A stretch of 64,000 nucleotides of DNA from Flaccisagitta enflata (GCA_965153355.1 OZ231127.1:81282001-81346000), one strand, 5' to 3'; shown: positions 1 to 12,242, numbered from the stretch's first letter. Notes: generated by a model from the sequence alone, not told the origin. Numbers and translations are program-made.

Positions 1-280
1 TAGTTTTTCTATTTATCTTTGATGATGATTCCTAAATCTAATGTAAAAAATCTAGGCAAAATTGTTTTGTTTTTTTTTGAAAGTTAGCACTGTAACCCTC
101 CATTATAAAATAAACTTTGGGTCAAACATAAAGGCATTTTACAAAAATTATGCCATATCTTGGATAAAGAGGTTTGTAGTCATTTTTGTTGGAAACAATT
201 TGATATAAAATTCATATCATATAATATTCTATTCAGTGAATACATATACATATATATAAAAGTATAACTATCTTAACTAA
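1..280. other. AT-rich sequence, nothing recognised
   Basis: Low-complexity AT-rich DNA with a short ATATAT tract near 240-260. No open frame, repeat or RNA structure that I can support. Confidence 0.5.
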
Positions 281-371
281 ATGCTAAACTATAAATTCGA
301 TTTAACAACACCCGGATTTAGCGACCAAAATTCCCCAGTCCCTTCAAGGTCGTTAAATCGGGTTCCCACTG
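281..371 (-). mobile_element. Partial pogo/Tigger-like MITE end
   Basis: The right edge reads TCGGGTTCCCACTGTA. Its reverse complement, TACAGTGGGAACCCGA, matches the end of the complete TA-flanked element at 24770-25132 (TACAGTGGGAACTCGA). Internal GTTAAATC and GTCCCTTCAAGG blocks are also shared in inverted orientation. No matching left end is found upstream, so the copy looks truncated. Assignment to the pogo type rests only on the TIR style and the TA flank. Confidence 0.45.
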
Positions 372-560
372 TACTACATGCTGCAACTGATGATAAGCTG
401 TCTACGCACTTGTCCAGGCCCAAGAAGACATTGACTAAAACATCACATTATGTTAAAAGCTGATAAATACAGTGACTAACCAACTGACTAAACAGCAGGG
501 TGGGCAGAGGTGGTAGAATTATTTCTTCTTCAGTGGGAGCAAGTTTTTGTCATGCTTTTT

Positions 561-752
561 AGTCGCGCGCCACGCGCCTCTACACCCCGCTTTATCCGTC
601 CGTTGGTTGATCGGTCGGTTGGTCCATCATGTATTACTTTTTTCTGTTTTTACGGTCTTTGGCCCCACCGCTCCTGCCCAAACGCGCAAGTGACCTCAAA
701 TATGGCCCCTGCCCACCTGCTCACGTCTTGGGTAGCCATGTACCCAGCCTTG
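561..752 (-). mobile_element. HTS (hairpin-tailed SINE-like) element, copy 1
   Basis: In element orientation (minus strand) it begins CAAGGCTGGGTACATGG after an A-run. It has the conserved GGTGGGCAGG and GGGCAGGAGC blocks, then a GACC/GGAC tract, then ends in a degenerate hairpin AGGCGCGTGGCGCGCGACT followed by AAAAAG. The 5' motif (AAGACGTGAG) no longer matches the hairpin well, so this is a decayed copy. Both flanks are T-runs on the plus strand. Confidence 0.7.
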
Positions 753-1680
753 TTTTATTATCATAGAAAGGGGAGGTGCGGCCCTATCAGGATCTTGTCA
801 CATAGTGATGCAACTTGGCAAATCTCAATATCGGGCAAATGGTAGAATCAAACAGGTTTCCTAGATCTTCCACCTCTCATTGCCCACCCTGTTGAACAGT
901 CGACAGTGGTTTAAAGAATCAAGTGCGAGCGACTTAAAAAGAGAGAGAGAGAAAAAAGTGTCAGGATTTCATGGAATCCCAGGAAAAAAAAAAGAGGTAT
1001 AAAGGATCAACAAGGGAAAAGCCTTAAAAGCCAGAAAGATGGAAGAGAAATGTCCCTTGTGGCCTAACAACACCCCCCCCTGGCGACCTCACAACGATCC
1101 CCCAGCGACCCCACAAATGCCCCCCCCCCCCCGCCTTGGCGGCCCTAGAACGGATTTAGTTCTAGTAGAACCCCCCCCCCTCCTGGCGATCTAAAAACAC
1201 CCCCTCTTGGCGCACTCAAGCCAACCCCCAGGTGGCCTCAAAACATCTCCACCTTCCACCCTCCGCGGCCACAAAAACCCCTCTACCCCTCCCCGACGGG
1301 TCGCATTTGAAAAAAGTCGATAATTGAAGGAAACAGAAGACTCTCACCGCGCTGACGACTGTTGCGCTGCCTGGTGGAAGGAAATAAGAAAGAAACAAGT
1401 GCCCACGAGGGTAAAACTCGAGCGTCAACGTTCTGCCTTTAAAATTTTGAGAACAATACATCGGATTGAGTTAATGAACAAAGCATTGATGCAATTTTTT
1501 TCAGTGTCTTATTCTCTGCTTCTTGATCATTTTCAACTTCAGCTCTATGGGCTGATGGATCTCTTCTACTCAGATGCGCGGTTGCATTTTAAACATGGCC
1601 AGATATGCGACCTCCAAACAACCACGATTTGAGGATGATTTTGCAGAGACAGTAAACACTCACATTTCAAAAATGCTGCA
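753..1680. other. Intergenic; C-run-rich stretch, no gene seen
   Basis: Contains several poly(C) runs at about 1070-1210, in a repeated pattern of CCCCCC followed by TGGCGA or TTGGCG about every 40-60 bases, suggesting a degenerate minisatellite. Short open frames on both strands lack recognisable domains. Confidence 0.4.
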
Positions 1681-1736
1681 AACTGAATGTCAACCGACTG
1701 TCAGACTGAGAGACGGACAGATTGACACAACAACGT

Positions 1737-1916
1737 TTAGACAGACATACAGACAGACAGACAGATAGACCGACAGATAGATAGACATACAGAGCGACAG
1801 ACAGACGGACAGACAGACAGACAGAGCGACAGACAGACAGACAGAGAGACAGACAGACAGACAGACAGAGCGACAGACAGACAGACAGAGGCGCTGAGAG
1901 TCGCGTGTCCACGACT
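1737..1916 (+). repeat. (GACA)n tract ending in an HTS-type hairpin
   Basis: An imperfect GACA/CAGA tetranucleotide array runs from 1737 to about 1890. It is followed by the HTS terminal hairpin AGTCGCGTGTCCACGACT (1899-1916) and then AAAAAG. This is the 3' end of a hairpin-tailed SINE-like copy whose tetranucleotide tract has expanded. The 5' end is not identifiable. Confidence 0.55.
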
Positions 1917-2220
1917 AAAAAGAAGCAACCGGAAGTTGTACATGGAATCCAAGAAACAAAGGGGAGAGAGAGAGAGAGAGAGAGAGACAGGTATTGAAAC
2001 AGAAACAAACAGACAGCTAAACAGAAACAAAGAAGAGCAGACAAAGATCAGTTCAAACCACTAGATAAAAAAGAATGACCTCACGACTGATGTGATGAAA
2101 AACTGACGAATATAACTTCATAAGAGAGAAGGTCATTTAGCCATTTAAGATAGGACGTTCACAGATCGTGATTAAAAGGCAGGTATCGGGCAAGGAGACA
2201 GACTGCGATAATCAAGCACC

Positions 2221-2310
2221 ATGGCAGGGAGGCAGGGAGGCTGGAAGGCAGGTAAGTAGGGAAGCTGGGAGGCAGGCAGGGAGGCAGAAAGACAAGCAGG
2301 CAAGTAGGTA
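2221..2310. repeat. GGCAGGGA-type purine-rich repeat
   Basis: Imperfect reiteration of GGCAGG/GAGGCAGG, 4-8 bp period. Long open frames here are repeat translations. Confidence 0.6.
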
Positions 2311-2820
2311 GACACGAAGGCATCCAGATTACCAGACAGAACGATGCAAAAAGTCATTTGGACAAGAAAAGGGCGTCATGCCAGAGAAAAAATTGGAAGC
2401 AAAAAAGACGCAAACCAAGGGGAAAAAAGAAAGGAAAAAGATAAAAGAAAAAAAAGAAACGGAAAAAAGATTAGGAAAAGAAAGAAAAAGAGAGAAGCAA
2501 ATCCCTGAATGAAACTCATTTAAAGTCATGATGCATATCGCGCCAGGGTGAACAAGAAAATTAGAACGGGTGAACCGAGGTTAACTATTGAAATGGGGAG
2601 GAGGAAAAGGAGGGATAGGGGAGGATGAGGGGAGGGAAGGGCGAGCATGAAAATTTGTTCGGGGAATGGAGGTTAAGCATCCAAAATCAGGTAGATTTGG
2701 AGGAGGTGGGAGATGGCAGGGAAGGGGGCACGAGAAAAATAGAAATTGTCGCAAAAGCGTTAGATGGTCAGCGGTACCCGTTGCCCCTTTGTGAGTGTTT
2801 GTGGGTGTGAGGTGGTTAGA

Positions 2821-3260
2821 GGGGCAGCGGCCCCAAAGGGGCCGATGACCTATGCTGTTTTTATTTGGGCCTCAAGGATGGAATTAGGGCCTGCAGGCTG
2901 CAATTGGGGCCTTGAGGCTTGGATTAGGGCCTTGAGGCTGGGATTTGAGCTTCGAGGCTGGGATTTGAGCTTTGAGGCTGAGATTTCATCTTCGAGGCTG
3001 GGATTTGAGCTTAATGGGTGGGATTTGAGCTTCGAGGCAGGGATTTGAGTTTCAAAGCTGGGATTTAAGCTTCGAGGCTGAGATTTGAGCTTCAAGGCTG
3101 GGATTTGTGCCTTGAGACTGGGATTTGAGCCTCAGGGCTGGGATTTGAGCCTCAAGGCTGGGGTTTTAGCCTGGAGACTGAGATTTGAGCCTTTAGGCTG
3201 GGATTTAAGATTCGAAACGGGGATTTGGGTCTCAAGATTAGGATTTGGGCCATGAGGGGG
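2821..3260. repeat. Partial MIRS element with a 20-bp minisatellite core
   Basis: The left end (GGGGCAGCGGCCCCAAAGGG at about 2820) is the terminal inverted repeat shared with the complete copy at 13370-13902. It is preceded by the family flank, GGTCAGCGGTACCC at about 2767. The core from about 2905 to 3256 is a 20-bp minisatellite built on GGGATTTGAGC plus TTCGAGGCT. The right inverted repeat is missing and is replaced by a GAA tract. Confidence 0.6.
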
Positions 3261-3345
3261 GGGGGATGGAGAAGAAGGAGAAGGAGAAGAAGAAGAAGAA
3301 GAAGGAGAAAAAGAAATTTCCCCTATGTGTGATCAGCTAGAGACC

Positions 3346-3348
<3 letters not shown>

Positions 3349-3410
<62 letters not shown>
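3349..3410. repeat. (GA)n microsatellite
   Basis: Uninterrupted GA dinucleotide array of about 60 bp. Confidence 0.9.
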
Positions 3411-3413
<3 letters not shown>

Positions 3414-3580
3414 GGATGAACCGAGGCTGAGCATCTGAAAGGGGTAAGTGGTTAGGGAGGATGCTGAGAAGGGGAACGGATAATAAGAGAGTAACGGTGG
3501 AGAGAGATCAAGAAAATTAGAAACGGTAAACATACAAACGTACCATCCAACAGGTGGACCGATACAGCAACAAATAGTAG

Positions 3581-3598
3581 AGTCGCGTGCCGGCGACT
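3581..3598 (+). mobile_element. HTS terminal hairpin, isolated 3' end
   Basis: AGTCGCGTGCCGGCGACT preceded by GTAG and followed by CAAAA, matching the 3' end of the hairpin-tailed family. The upstream tract (GGTGGACCGATACAGC) is a decayed GACC region. No 5' part is recognised. Confidence 0.5.
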
Positions 3599-4061
3599 CA
3601 AAATATGGAGAAATCTAAGACACAGAAAGGAAGAAATGAAAAACAAAAAGGGAAAAATCAGGAATGATTGGGCTTGATTGGGAACGGGGCAATTCGGGAG
3701 ATTTTGACAGCCTCAAGGGCCGATAATTGGAAAAGGGAGTGCAGACGTTCATGTGTCAGGGTTACATTATTCCCAGACTAGGTAATAAAATCACTTTTAG
3801 GCCCTCGCATCACAAATTGTCGTCTTTTTAAGACGGCTTCCCTCCGAAGGCAACATTTGTGTTTCAAAGGAGATCAAAATACAAAAAATGTTTAAATGAA
3901 AATGCAAAAATAAGTGAATAAAGATGATTGAGATGGCTCAGATATAATATTTAAAAGAAAAATTTGCATTGATACTGCAGAAGGACCAAGCTTAGCCAAT
4001 ATTACCAAAAAATTACTTTGAAAATTTGTACTTATTTCATTTTTTGTCACTGACAGGGGGC

Positions 4062-4196
4062 TGGTTGAAATTCTAAATTTGCATAGGAAATGAAAAAACA
4101 AAGAACATAGTTCTCTTCCCAACTCGATTACAGAGAGAACTATGTTTTTCAAAATGCAAAATTTCCCTGTATTTAGCTTTCTTAGAATTTCAACCA
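4062..4196. repeat. Imperfect hairpin about 135 bp
   Basis: The outer arms TGGTTGAAATTCTAA and TTAGAATTTCAACCA are exact reverse complements. The inner arms ACATAGTTCTCT and AGAGAACTATGT also pair, leaving a roughly 17-nt loop. It could be a small foldback element. No target duplication is evident. Confidence 0.6.
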
Positions 4197-5430
4197 CAGA
4201 AAATGAAAAAAAGTGTAAGCAGAAAATCACTAAAAATCATCATTTTCTTGATTGTTTTCATGTTAAACGCATGGTTCAAATTGCATTTTAAGTCAGAATA
4301 TGATAAAAATGTATGCACCAAGTATCCTTAGAGACAATTTGTCCACTTAAAGCATTCCTGCTTCATTATTGTCCTGATACACTGTGCCGTATCTCTACGA
4401 AAAGTGAACACAGGGTAAACTTTGGGGGGTCAAAAATTGATTTTGAGAAATGGGCATCAACACTGGTCTAGAAGGCGAGGAAAAACATAAACTAAGACCA
4501 AACCAACTTTTATAGACCTATTTTAGAGCTACAGCGGCGTCACGAGCTTCTGAAAGTCAAAAATCGATGAAATTTTTTTGTCAAAAACTTTCTCCTTTTT
4601 GCAATGACATGCGGGTGAAAAAACAGTCATTGCGGCTCCAAAAATTGGATTTTTGATATGCGGATTTTTTTGCTGGTTAGGTATTGAGCACCTCTACTGA
4701 CATCAGGAAAAAAAATTCCACCTGGGTTTAAAATTTTGGGAGAAAAATTAAAGTATCTTAATTTTTGATTTTTTTTTAATGAAAAATGAGCAAAAAGTAG
4801 TTCTGAAAGTCATACAGCCCCAGAAAGTCCCAGCATTTTTTTTCCAGAATTTGGTAGCCCTAAGAGTGTACAAATAGGGACCAGTGTCAATTTTTGAGGA
4901 ACCTGGTGGAACTTCAGCCATTTTTGACCATATTTGGCAAAATGTAAAAAATGTCATTTTTGGTAAAAAACAAATCAATTTATCTCTTAACAAGATAGAG
5001 TGAGGATGTCAATTTTTAGCAGGAGACTATGTCTTAACATTATGTTTGATGTTTTGGATCCAAATTTTGCAGTCAATTTGCAGACCGGCCCAACTACCCT
5101 ACCAACAAGAATTTTGAAAAATGGGTATAAACTGGTCAAAAATTCTCAAATTGAGCTGAAAAGTTGCATACAGGTTGATTTTGACCTTTGAAATCATTTG
5201 CTATTGTTTAAATGTAAGTGGAACGTGTGCAAAGTGCCTAGAAGTGGCCTAATTTTTGATGAAAAAAGGGCAAAATTGGTCAAAATTTGAAATTCTGAAA
5301 TTTCAGGGTTCAGACCCCATCAAAGAGATTCATTTACATCAAAAACAATTGATTTGCACATTTGTTGAGATTTGAAGTCAATTTTTGGCCATTTTGAGCC
5401 ATTTTTGGCCAAAAATGGCCTAAAATGGCT
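4197..5430. other. AT-rich intergenic region
   Basis: Unique-looking AT-rich DNA. The only structure is frequent TTTTTGACC/GGTCAAAA words that grade into the satellite beginning near 5440. Confidence 0.4.
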
Positions 5431-5439
5431 CAAAATCAG

Positions 5440-6090
5440 CATTTTCTTCAAACTGATTGTTGTTATTTGGAATTTTTTTGCCAATCTCACTCATTTCACT
5501 TAGAACTAGGAAAAACATAATCATTAGGACCTTCGAACACTTACACCAGGGCCATAACAGGCCAAAAACGGCCAAAAATGGCCAAAATCAGCATTTTCTT
5601 CAAACTGATCGTTGTTATTCGGATTTTTTTTGCCAGTCTTACTCATTCTAGACAGAATTAAGAGAAAGATACTCATTTGGACCCTTCAACATTCATACCA
5701 TGGCCATAACAGGCCAAAAAACAGGCCAAAAATGACCCAAAAATTGCAAAAATTTGCATTTTCTTCAAATTGATCATTGTTATTTGGAATTTTTTTGACA
5801 ATCTCACTCAAACCACTCAGAACTAGGAAAAATACACTCATTCGGGCCATTAAACACTCATTTCTGGGCCATAACAGGCCAAAAACAGGCCAAAAACGGC
5901 CGAAAATGGCCAAAATCAGCACTTTCTCCAAACTGATCGTTGTTATCCGGATTATTTTTGCCAGTCTTACTCATTCTACACAGAATTAAGAAAAATTTAT
6001 TCATTTGGACCCTTCAACCTATATGCCGGGGCCATAGCAGGCCAAAATCAGGCCAAAAATGGCCTAAAATGGTGAAAATTGGCATTTTCT
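5440..6090. repeat. About 160-bp tandem satellite, four to five units
   Basis: GCATTTTCTTCAAACTGAT-like unit starts recur at about 5440, 5591, 5756, 5920 and 6083 (spacing 151-165). Each unit ends in GGCCATAACAGGCCAAAAA with a variable number of GGCCAAAAA words. Confidence 0.8.
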
Positions 6091-6099
6091 TCACTCTGA

Positions 6100-6240
6100 G
6101 AGGATAGATTTCAGGCCTGAGAGGGCAGATTTCAGGCTTGAGAGGGCCTGGGGGGGACGGACGAATGGACGAACAAACAAACAGACGAACGAAAGTCCTG
6201 TGTTCTACAGGACTTTGTCCCCTTCGGAGCTGCTGCCCAA
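6100..6240. repeat. Right end of a decayed MIRS element
   Basis: A 20-bp-type core (CAGATTTCAGGCCTGAGAGG) is followed by GACGGACGAATGG and the family's right inverted repeat, CTGTGTTCTACAGGACTTTG then CCCCTTCGGAGCTGCTGCCC. The left end is absent. Confidence 0.6.
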
Positions 6241-7600
6241 AAACCAATGAATGATCAAATGTGCCATATTGATGAAATTTTACGGCAAAAAATGATTCTG
6301 AATGATGACGGATTGACTTGAATTTGTGCATGATGGTGTATCAGTGCCAGATTATCCTTGTTTGACCATTTTCTGAGAGAAGCAGCGGTTTGGTAGTCAA
6401 AAAACAGTCATAAACGCCAATATAAAAGCTTTTTACAGCATTTTACGAACATTTACGGCAATGAAATGAGACTCACACCCAACTTAATGTTTTGAAACTC
6501 TGTAGTATGTGTGTCCCGGGTCCAAATACACATCTTCTGGCAATTTTCGAGTAGTTGCCCATCTACATCAGGAAGAACAAGGCCAAGTAGGCCAATAGGT
6601 GCGACGGTGTGGAGCGTCAAACGAATGCGTTACAGACCAACCAACCGACCAACCAACGGACACAGCCAGTTATAGAGGTGCTTTGTCGCACCTAAAAACC
6701 TCAATAAATGGTCAAAAATGCCATTTTGACGGCAGTTTATGGCATAGAAATATGCTGAATGACGGCGGATTGACAAGAATTTGTGCATGATGGTGTCTCA
6801 GTGCCAGATTATCATTGTTTGACCATTTTCTGACAGAAGCAGTAGTTTGGTAGTCACAAAACAGTCAAAAATGCCAGTATAATAGCTTTTTACGGCATTT
6901 TACGAACATTTACGGCAATGAAATGAGACTCAAACTCAACTCAATGATTTAAAACTCTGTAGTATGTGTGTCCTGGGTCCAAGTTCACATCTTCTGGCAA
7001 TTTTCGAGTACTTGTCCATCTACAACAGGAAGAAAAAAAAAATGGACAAAAATGCAATTTTGACGGCAGTTTACGGCATGAAAATATGCTAAATGATGAC
7101 GTGTCAACTTGAACTTGTGCATGAAAGTGTCACAGTGCCAAATTGTCATTGTTTGACCATTTTTTGACAGATGCAGCGGTTTGGTAGTCAAAAAACAGTC
7201 AAAAATGCCAATGTAAAAGCTTTTTACGGCATTTTACGAACATTTACGGCAATGAAATGAGACTCACACCCAACTCAATGTTTTGAAACTCTGTAGTGTG
7301 TGTGTCCTGGGTCTAAGTACACATCTTCTGGCGGTTTTTTAGTAGTTGTCTTTCTACAACATCAAGAGAACCCCTTAAAACGGTAAAAAATGCCATTTTG
7401 ACGGCAGTTTACGGCATAAAAATGTGCTGAATGATGACGGGTTGGCCTGCATATATGCTTGAATGTGTCATAGTGCCAGAACGTCATTATTTGACTATGA
7501 TATTACAAAAGCAACAGTTTCAGACCAAAAAAACTAGCAAAAATGCCATTTTTACGGTATTTTACGGCATTTTTACGGCATTACGTGCGTCTACCTGAAC
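6241..7600. repeat. About 335-bp tandem satellite, about four units
   Basis: TGAATGATGACGGATTGAC-type unit anchors occur at about 6299, 6756, 7090 and 7428. Spacing is 334-338 except the first interval (457), which is enlarged by a 115-bp HTS insertion. Shared words include TTTACGGCATTTTACGAACA and ACACATCTTCTGGC. Confidence 0.8.
6578..6692 (+). mobile_element. HTS element inserted in the 335-bp satellite
   Basis: Starts CAAGGCCAAGTAGGCC after GGAAGAA and ends in the hairpin GGTGCTTTGTCGCACC followed by TAAAAA. The 5' motif AGGTGCGAC (6598-6606) is the exact reverse complement of the hairpin's 3' half, GTCGCACCT. The stem is quite different from the AGTCGCG stem of other copies. Neighbouring satellite units lack this insertion. 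Confidence 0.75.
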
Positions 7601-7990
7601 CGAATGTGCTCTATAACTTTTTTTGGCTTCTATGGGATAGTTCCAATGGGCTTATGGCGAAAAATTGGGTCATTGGTCACTTTTGGGATTTCGCTTAGGG
7701 TGTACCTACATATGATACAGTGTGATAATTATGCAAAAAGTATTGTGAAACACTTCATTTTCCTTCATAAATTTTCCGTCTTAAACACAAAAAATCATAG
7801 AAGATACTATCTACATCTTTTTATGCTCTACCAGTCATTAGGTTATTAGGTCTTGATCGTGAAGTTTTGGCTTGTAGGTGAATCGATCTTTAATGTCAAA
7901 TATGAAGCTGAAAGAGATGTGTCATTGCACATTTTTTTTTTTTTTTTGTAAAAAAAAAGATATTCTTAGGCCACATAAGAGGGGACGCAG
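7601..7990. other. Unique intergenic sequence
   Basis: AT-rich, ending in a poly(T) run and a poly(A) run near 7930-7960. No supported feature. Confidence 0.4.
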
Positions 7991-7998
7991 GGAGCAAT

Positions 7999-8262
7999 CG
8001 GGTGAGAGACTAAGGTGAGAGACCATGGTGAGATACCAAGATGAGAGACCAAGGTGAGAGACCAAGGTGAGAGACCAAGGCGAGAGACCAAGGTGAGAGA
8101 CCAAGGTGAAAGACCAACGTGAGAGATCAATGTGAGAGACCAACGTGAGAGACCACGGTGAGAGACCAAAGTGAGAGACCACGGTGAGAGACCAAAGTGA
8201 GAGACCATGGTGAGAGACCAAGGTGAGAGACCAAGGTGAGAGACCAGAATGAGAGACCAATC
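7999..8262. repeat. 13-bp minisatellite (GGTGAGAGACCAA)n
   Basis: About 20 copies with occasional substitutions (AAAGTGAGAG, CACGGTGAGAG). Because the period is not a multiple of three, all minus-strand frames read as repeated SLTLV peptides; I do not regard these as coding. Confidence 0.9.
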
Positions 8263-8370
8263 TGCTTCAATGTTTTGTTGATCTGATATTTTATTTCTAA
8301 AACAATAAAGGATGAGCTTAATGCACTTAAATTCACAGACGTAAATAGCTTAATATATACACTTGAATAC

Positions 8371-8385
8371 TCACACACACACAAA

Positions 8386-8469
<84 letters not shown>
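8371..8469. repeat. (CA)n microsatellite
   Basis: Nearly pure CA array of about 95 bp. Confidence 0.95.
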
Positions 8470-8470
<1 letters not shown>

Positions 8471-10140
8471 TTGTGCACGGATATGAACACATAGAAACAT
8501 GAAACCGCGCCAGAAAATGGAAATGATAATTCAAAAAGACATTCACCTCGAGGGGAGACCGAAGTCAGCCCCCCCCCTCCCTTCTTCGACCCATTCTTGA
8601 TGGGCGATTGGGTAGAGCACCCCCTGTAATAGCGATCAGGAAGAGCACCCCCCCCCCCCACCCTCGAGGGACAGAGGCTTGGACAATCGAGGGAAGAGAA
8701 AAGACGAAAATGACATAATCATAGAGATTGTAATAAATGAATAAAACGCTGTTCATGCCAAATGAAAAATTGTTGTCAGTTCTGTTTATTCTACTCTGAT
8801 GGAAAAAAACAATGTATCAATTAGGAAGAGCCTCATGAGTTCAATGAGGGTATGTTTATACTTTTACGTATTGTTGTCCTTATATTCATGAGTAAGATAG
8901 TAAGAGCGTGACTGCAGAAGCATGTCATCTCGGTGAAAGAACCGTATTTTTTGGTTTTCTTTCCATTTTCTTTTTTTTTTTCTGTTTAATGAATTTAAGC
9001 GACTTTAGTTCACATGCAATAGTAAAATGTGATGTCTACAGATTTTATCGATCATTCTTTATGTAGTCATCGCGAAATATGTGGGTTTCTGGGTCAGTAG
9101 TTGTTTAAGTACTGTTCAAAAGTACTAAGAATACCATAAGATGCATTCAAAAAGACACTGTCATTTTGTATGTCAGTGTGTCTGTCTCTGAGCACTTCAC
9201 TCAGAGAAACGATGACAGACGAGCAATCCTCTAGCTTTTCTTGAGACATAGTGCTTCACCTTTGATTACGATTCATGTTTCACAATGAGCAAACATCTTG
9301 CGAGGCAGCCAAAGGTGAACCTAGAGTTTTCTACGAGCCTAAGTCACTAAATCTAAAAAAAATGTTTTATCAACAGCTAAATCGCTTTGGGTTGCTTAAC
9401 AGTAAACTCACAAATTAGAGCCTGCTAGAATACGACCAAATCACTGTTATGTCTACCATTGGTACTTTTTTCAGTGGCATACATGAATCGACCCCTTCTA
9501 ATGGAGTCTGTTATAAGTAAGTGAGAGCTTGAGTATCCTCGTTTTCGAGCATACATGAACCAACCCTCTCTAATGGGAACTGTTATGGATGAATGAGGCA
9601 CGAATTGTTGGAGGACAATTCCAAAAGAGAGGAAAAACGAATGATTTTAAAATGACATTATATGAAGATGAGTTTATGTGAGGGAAGATGAAAGAGAGGA
9701 GGGCGGCCTGGATAGTCAAATACAGACATTTGGTTAAGAGGTGTGGTGCAAGATGAATTAGAGGAAACTGACACTAGATAAAGATGTGTCGGGGATATAG
9801 AATTGTGTACATGAATGTGAACCCAAAACTGATGTTTTTGCTTCATATAGAAATATATATAGAATTGTACAGTCAACATTCTGGTAATCGACTTTAGAAT
9901 TTACTGGTGGATCGTTTAAAAATCGTTTTAACAGCAAGACGGACAGACAGACAGAGAAGAAAAGACGATTATGGCAGGGATAGTTATTGGAGAAGACAAT
10001 ACAGACAAATAGAGTGACGTAAAAACAAAAAGAGACTGACAGACCAACTTACCAGCGGAGGGGCGGGCGGAAAGATAGATTGATAGATGGACAGACCGTG
10101 ATTCAGAGAGGGAGAGAAAAACAGCGCTTGGGGAGAAATC
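8470..10140. other. Intergenic; no gene recognised
   Basis: Contains poly(C) and poly(G)-type runs near 8565-8660 with a repeated AGAGCACCCCC motif, and a pair of diverged roughly 66-bp direct repeats at about 9475-9600 (CATACATGAAYC...CTAATGG). Otherwise apparently unique DNA with short uninformative frames. Confidence 0.4.
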
Positions 10141-10145
10141 TTAAA

Positions 10146-10450
10146 CAAGTCCGACCTGGCAACGATGCGTCCGGACTGTTTCTCTGCATGTATTGTGACA
10201 TGAATGGAGAGACAGATGGACGAACTGACAGATGAAACGACTGAGTAGTAAGGGAGACTCTCAAAACATGTTTGTCGATTGTTTGATTCAGTATAGGATC
10301 TCACCGAGGCCAAAAATAGCCGAGAAACGTGGTTTTTGCACAGGCGTTACGGACCGATGGACGTACCGACTGATGGACGGAAGGCCGGACGGAAGGACCG
10401 ATGGACAGACGGTGCGACAGACCCTCTTATAGAGATGCGAGGACGCATCT
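10146..10450 (+). mobile_element. HTS element with GATGCG-type hairpin
   Basis: Starts CAAGTCCGACCTGG. The 5' motif is CGATGCGTCC. It then has a GACC/GGAC tract (10345-10420) and ends in the perfect hairpin AGATGCGAGGACGCATCT (10433-10450) followed by AAAAAC. The hairpin's 3' half GGACGCATC is the exact complement of GATGCGTCC in the 5' motif. No clear target duplication; the 5' boundary is inferred from the copy at 22791. Confidence 0.6.
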
Positions 10451-10540
10451 AAAAACTAAGAGAGAAAGCTGTGAGACTCACGGTGGGAGTAAAGAAATAG
10501 AAATGAGAACGCTTGGTTTGGAGAGATCCAAAACCGCCTT

Positions 10541-10726
10541 TGAGTGAGTGAGTGAGTGAGTGAGTGAGTGAGTGAGTGAGTGAGTGAGTGAGTGAGCGAG
10601 CGAGCGAGCGAGCGAGTGAGTGAGTGAGTGAGTGAGTGAGTGAGTGTGTGAGTGAGTGAGTGAGTGAGTGAGTGAGTGAGTGAGTGAGCGAGCGAGTGAG
10701 TGAGTGAGTGAGTGAGTGAGTGAGTC
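10541..10726. repeat. (GAGT)n with GAGC variant blocks
   Basis: A tetranucleotide array of about 185 bp with two internal GAGC sub-blocks, indicating spread of a variant unit within the array. Confidence 0.9.
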
Positions 10727-10756
10727 CGTGGTTGGCAAAGTATCAGACATTCCTCA

Positions 10757-11600
10757 CACTGTTCTGGATCTCCACCGCTAACTTTAAACTAGGATTACTG
10801 CCACTTTTTTCATGGTTTCTGGTGGTCCAGCCCATGTATAATCCATGTCAAAAGGTTTCAAAATAATTCCAAGAGCGCCTTTTTTTTAATTCTCATTTTT
10901 TTCTGAATGGTTGGTACAGGCCATAAAACTTTCCCTCTTTTGGACAATATCCCTTGTTTTGCTTATAACTTTTAAACGCTTAAAGTTAGAAATGCCAGAT
11001 TGGTCCCATTTAGAAGATCTTTTCAAGTTCTTTCCAACCGTCACCAATTTTTTTGAAATCCATTGAAAAACAACCAAGTTATAAGCTGTCAAACATGAGC
11101 AATGTTATGGAGATTTTGGACGATTTTCCAGATCATTGAATTTTTCTTCCATTTTCTTTATTTCACTTGTTTTGCTCACAACTTTTGAACGAATAAAGCT
11201 AGAAATGCCAGATTGGTCCCATTTGAAAGATCTTTTCAAGATCTTTCAAACCGTCACCAATTTTATGTCAATTCCTTGAAAAACCCCCTCTTTATAGGCT
11301 GTCAAACATAAGCATTGTCATGGGGATTTCCGAGGATTTTCCCACCATCAGTTTTTTCATGGTCTCATCCTGTTTTTACATGCATTCTCGAATATCTGCA
11401 AGGGGCTTTGTCTCTTGGCTAGCCTGCTGATTTTTCCAATGGTTAATCTGTCCAACAGTCAGTTCATCTATCAGGGAGATTGTGAAACATTGCAAAAAAA
11501 TGAGCAGACTTATTGGGCAGCGGTCTCAAAGGGCTGATGTCCTGTAGGACACAGGGGGAATTTCGAGACATCTGACCATCCGTCCTTCTGTCCATCCATC
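10757..11600 (+). repeat. Left arm of large inverted repeat
   Basis: The reverse complement of 15835-16687, at high but imperfect identity (for example GCTAACTTTAAACTAGGATT against AATCCTAGTTTAAAGTTAGC). It contains two diverged internal copies (about 215 bp) built around GCCAGATTGGTCCCATTT and a GATCTTTTCAAG palindrome-like block, and its inner end runs into a MIRS element. A third, broken copy of part of the arm lies between the arms at 12030-12075 and 12470-12800. Confidence 0.85.
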
Positions 11601-11955
11601 TGTCCTTCCGTCCCCCCCCTTTGCCATGGAAGCCTCAACTCTGCAGTCTCAGGCCTGATTTTGGCCCTTTGACCCCTTAAATTAGACCTCAATTTAGCCC
11701 TTGAGAGCTCATATCAGCTCTCCAGACCTCATATCTGCCCTCAAGACCTTATATCAGCCCTCCAGACCTCAAATCCGCCCTCCAGGCCTCAAATCAACTC
11801 TTCAGGCCTCAATTTTGTCCTCTAGGCCTCAAGCCTGCCCCCCTAACTTTAAAGCACTAAATTCTGCCATCCCAACTTCAAATCCGCCTCAGAACATCTC
11901 AAAATTCACCCCTGTGTCCTACAAGATACCGGCCCTTCAGGGCCGCTGCCCTGCT
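11515..11955. repeat. MIRS element (inverted-repeat, minisatellite core)
   Basis: Left end GGGCAGCGGTCTCAAAGGGC and right end GGCCCTTCAGGGCCGCTGCC are complementary, as are GTCCTGTAGGACACAGGGG and CCCCTGTGTCCTACAAGAT. The core is a degenerate 20-bp repeat of CTCCAGACCTCAAATC type. It is followed by the family flank ending GGGTACCGCTGACCATGTG (to about 12030). Confidence 0.65.
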
Positions 11956-12239
11956 CTCACTCCACTATTTAACTTGATCACTCAAAGCAGGGCTTTGGGT
12001 ACCGCTGACCATGTGCGATCCTTGGATGACTAGTTTCATGGTCTAATCCTGTTTTTATATGCATTCTTGAATATCTGCGAGGGGTAGAGTTGAGAGAACA
12101 TATGTCGTGACTGTCGGAATCGACAGTCACACCCCATGGTGTCGGTCACTCGACATCATGGTAAAAAACCGTTACGACCTACTGACTGACAGACAAAAGA
12201 AAAGGTGCAGAAAAGACTGACTTTACACTTTTCATATTC

Positions 12240-12242
<3 letters not shown>
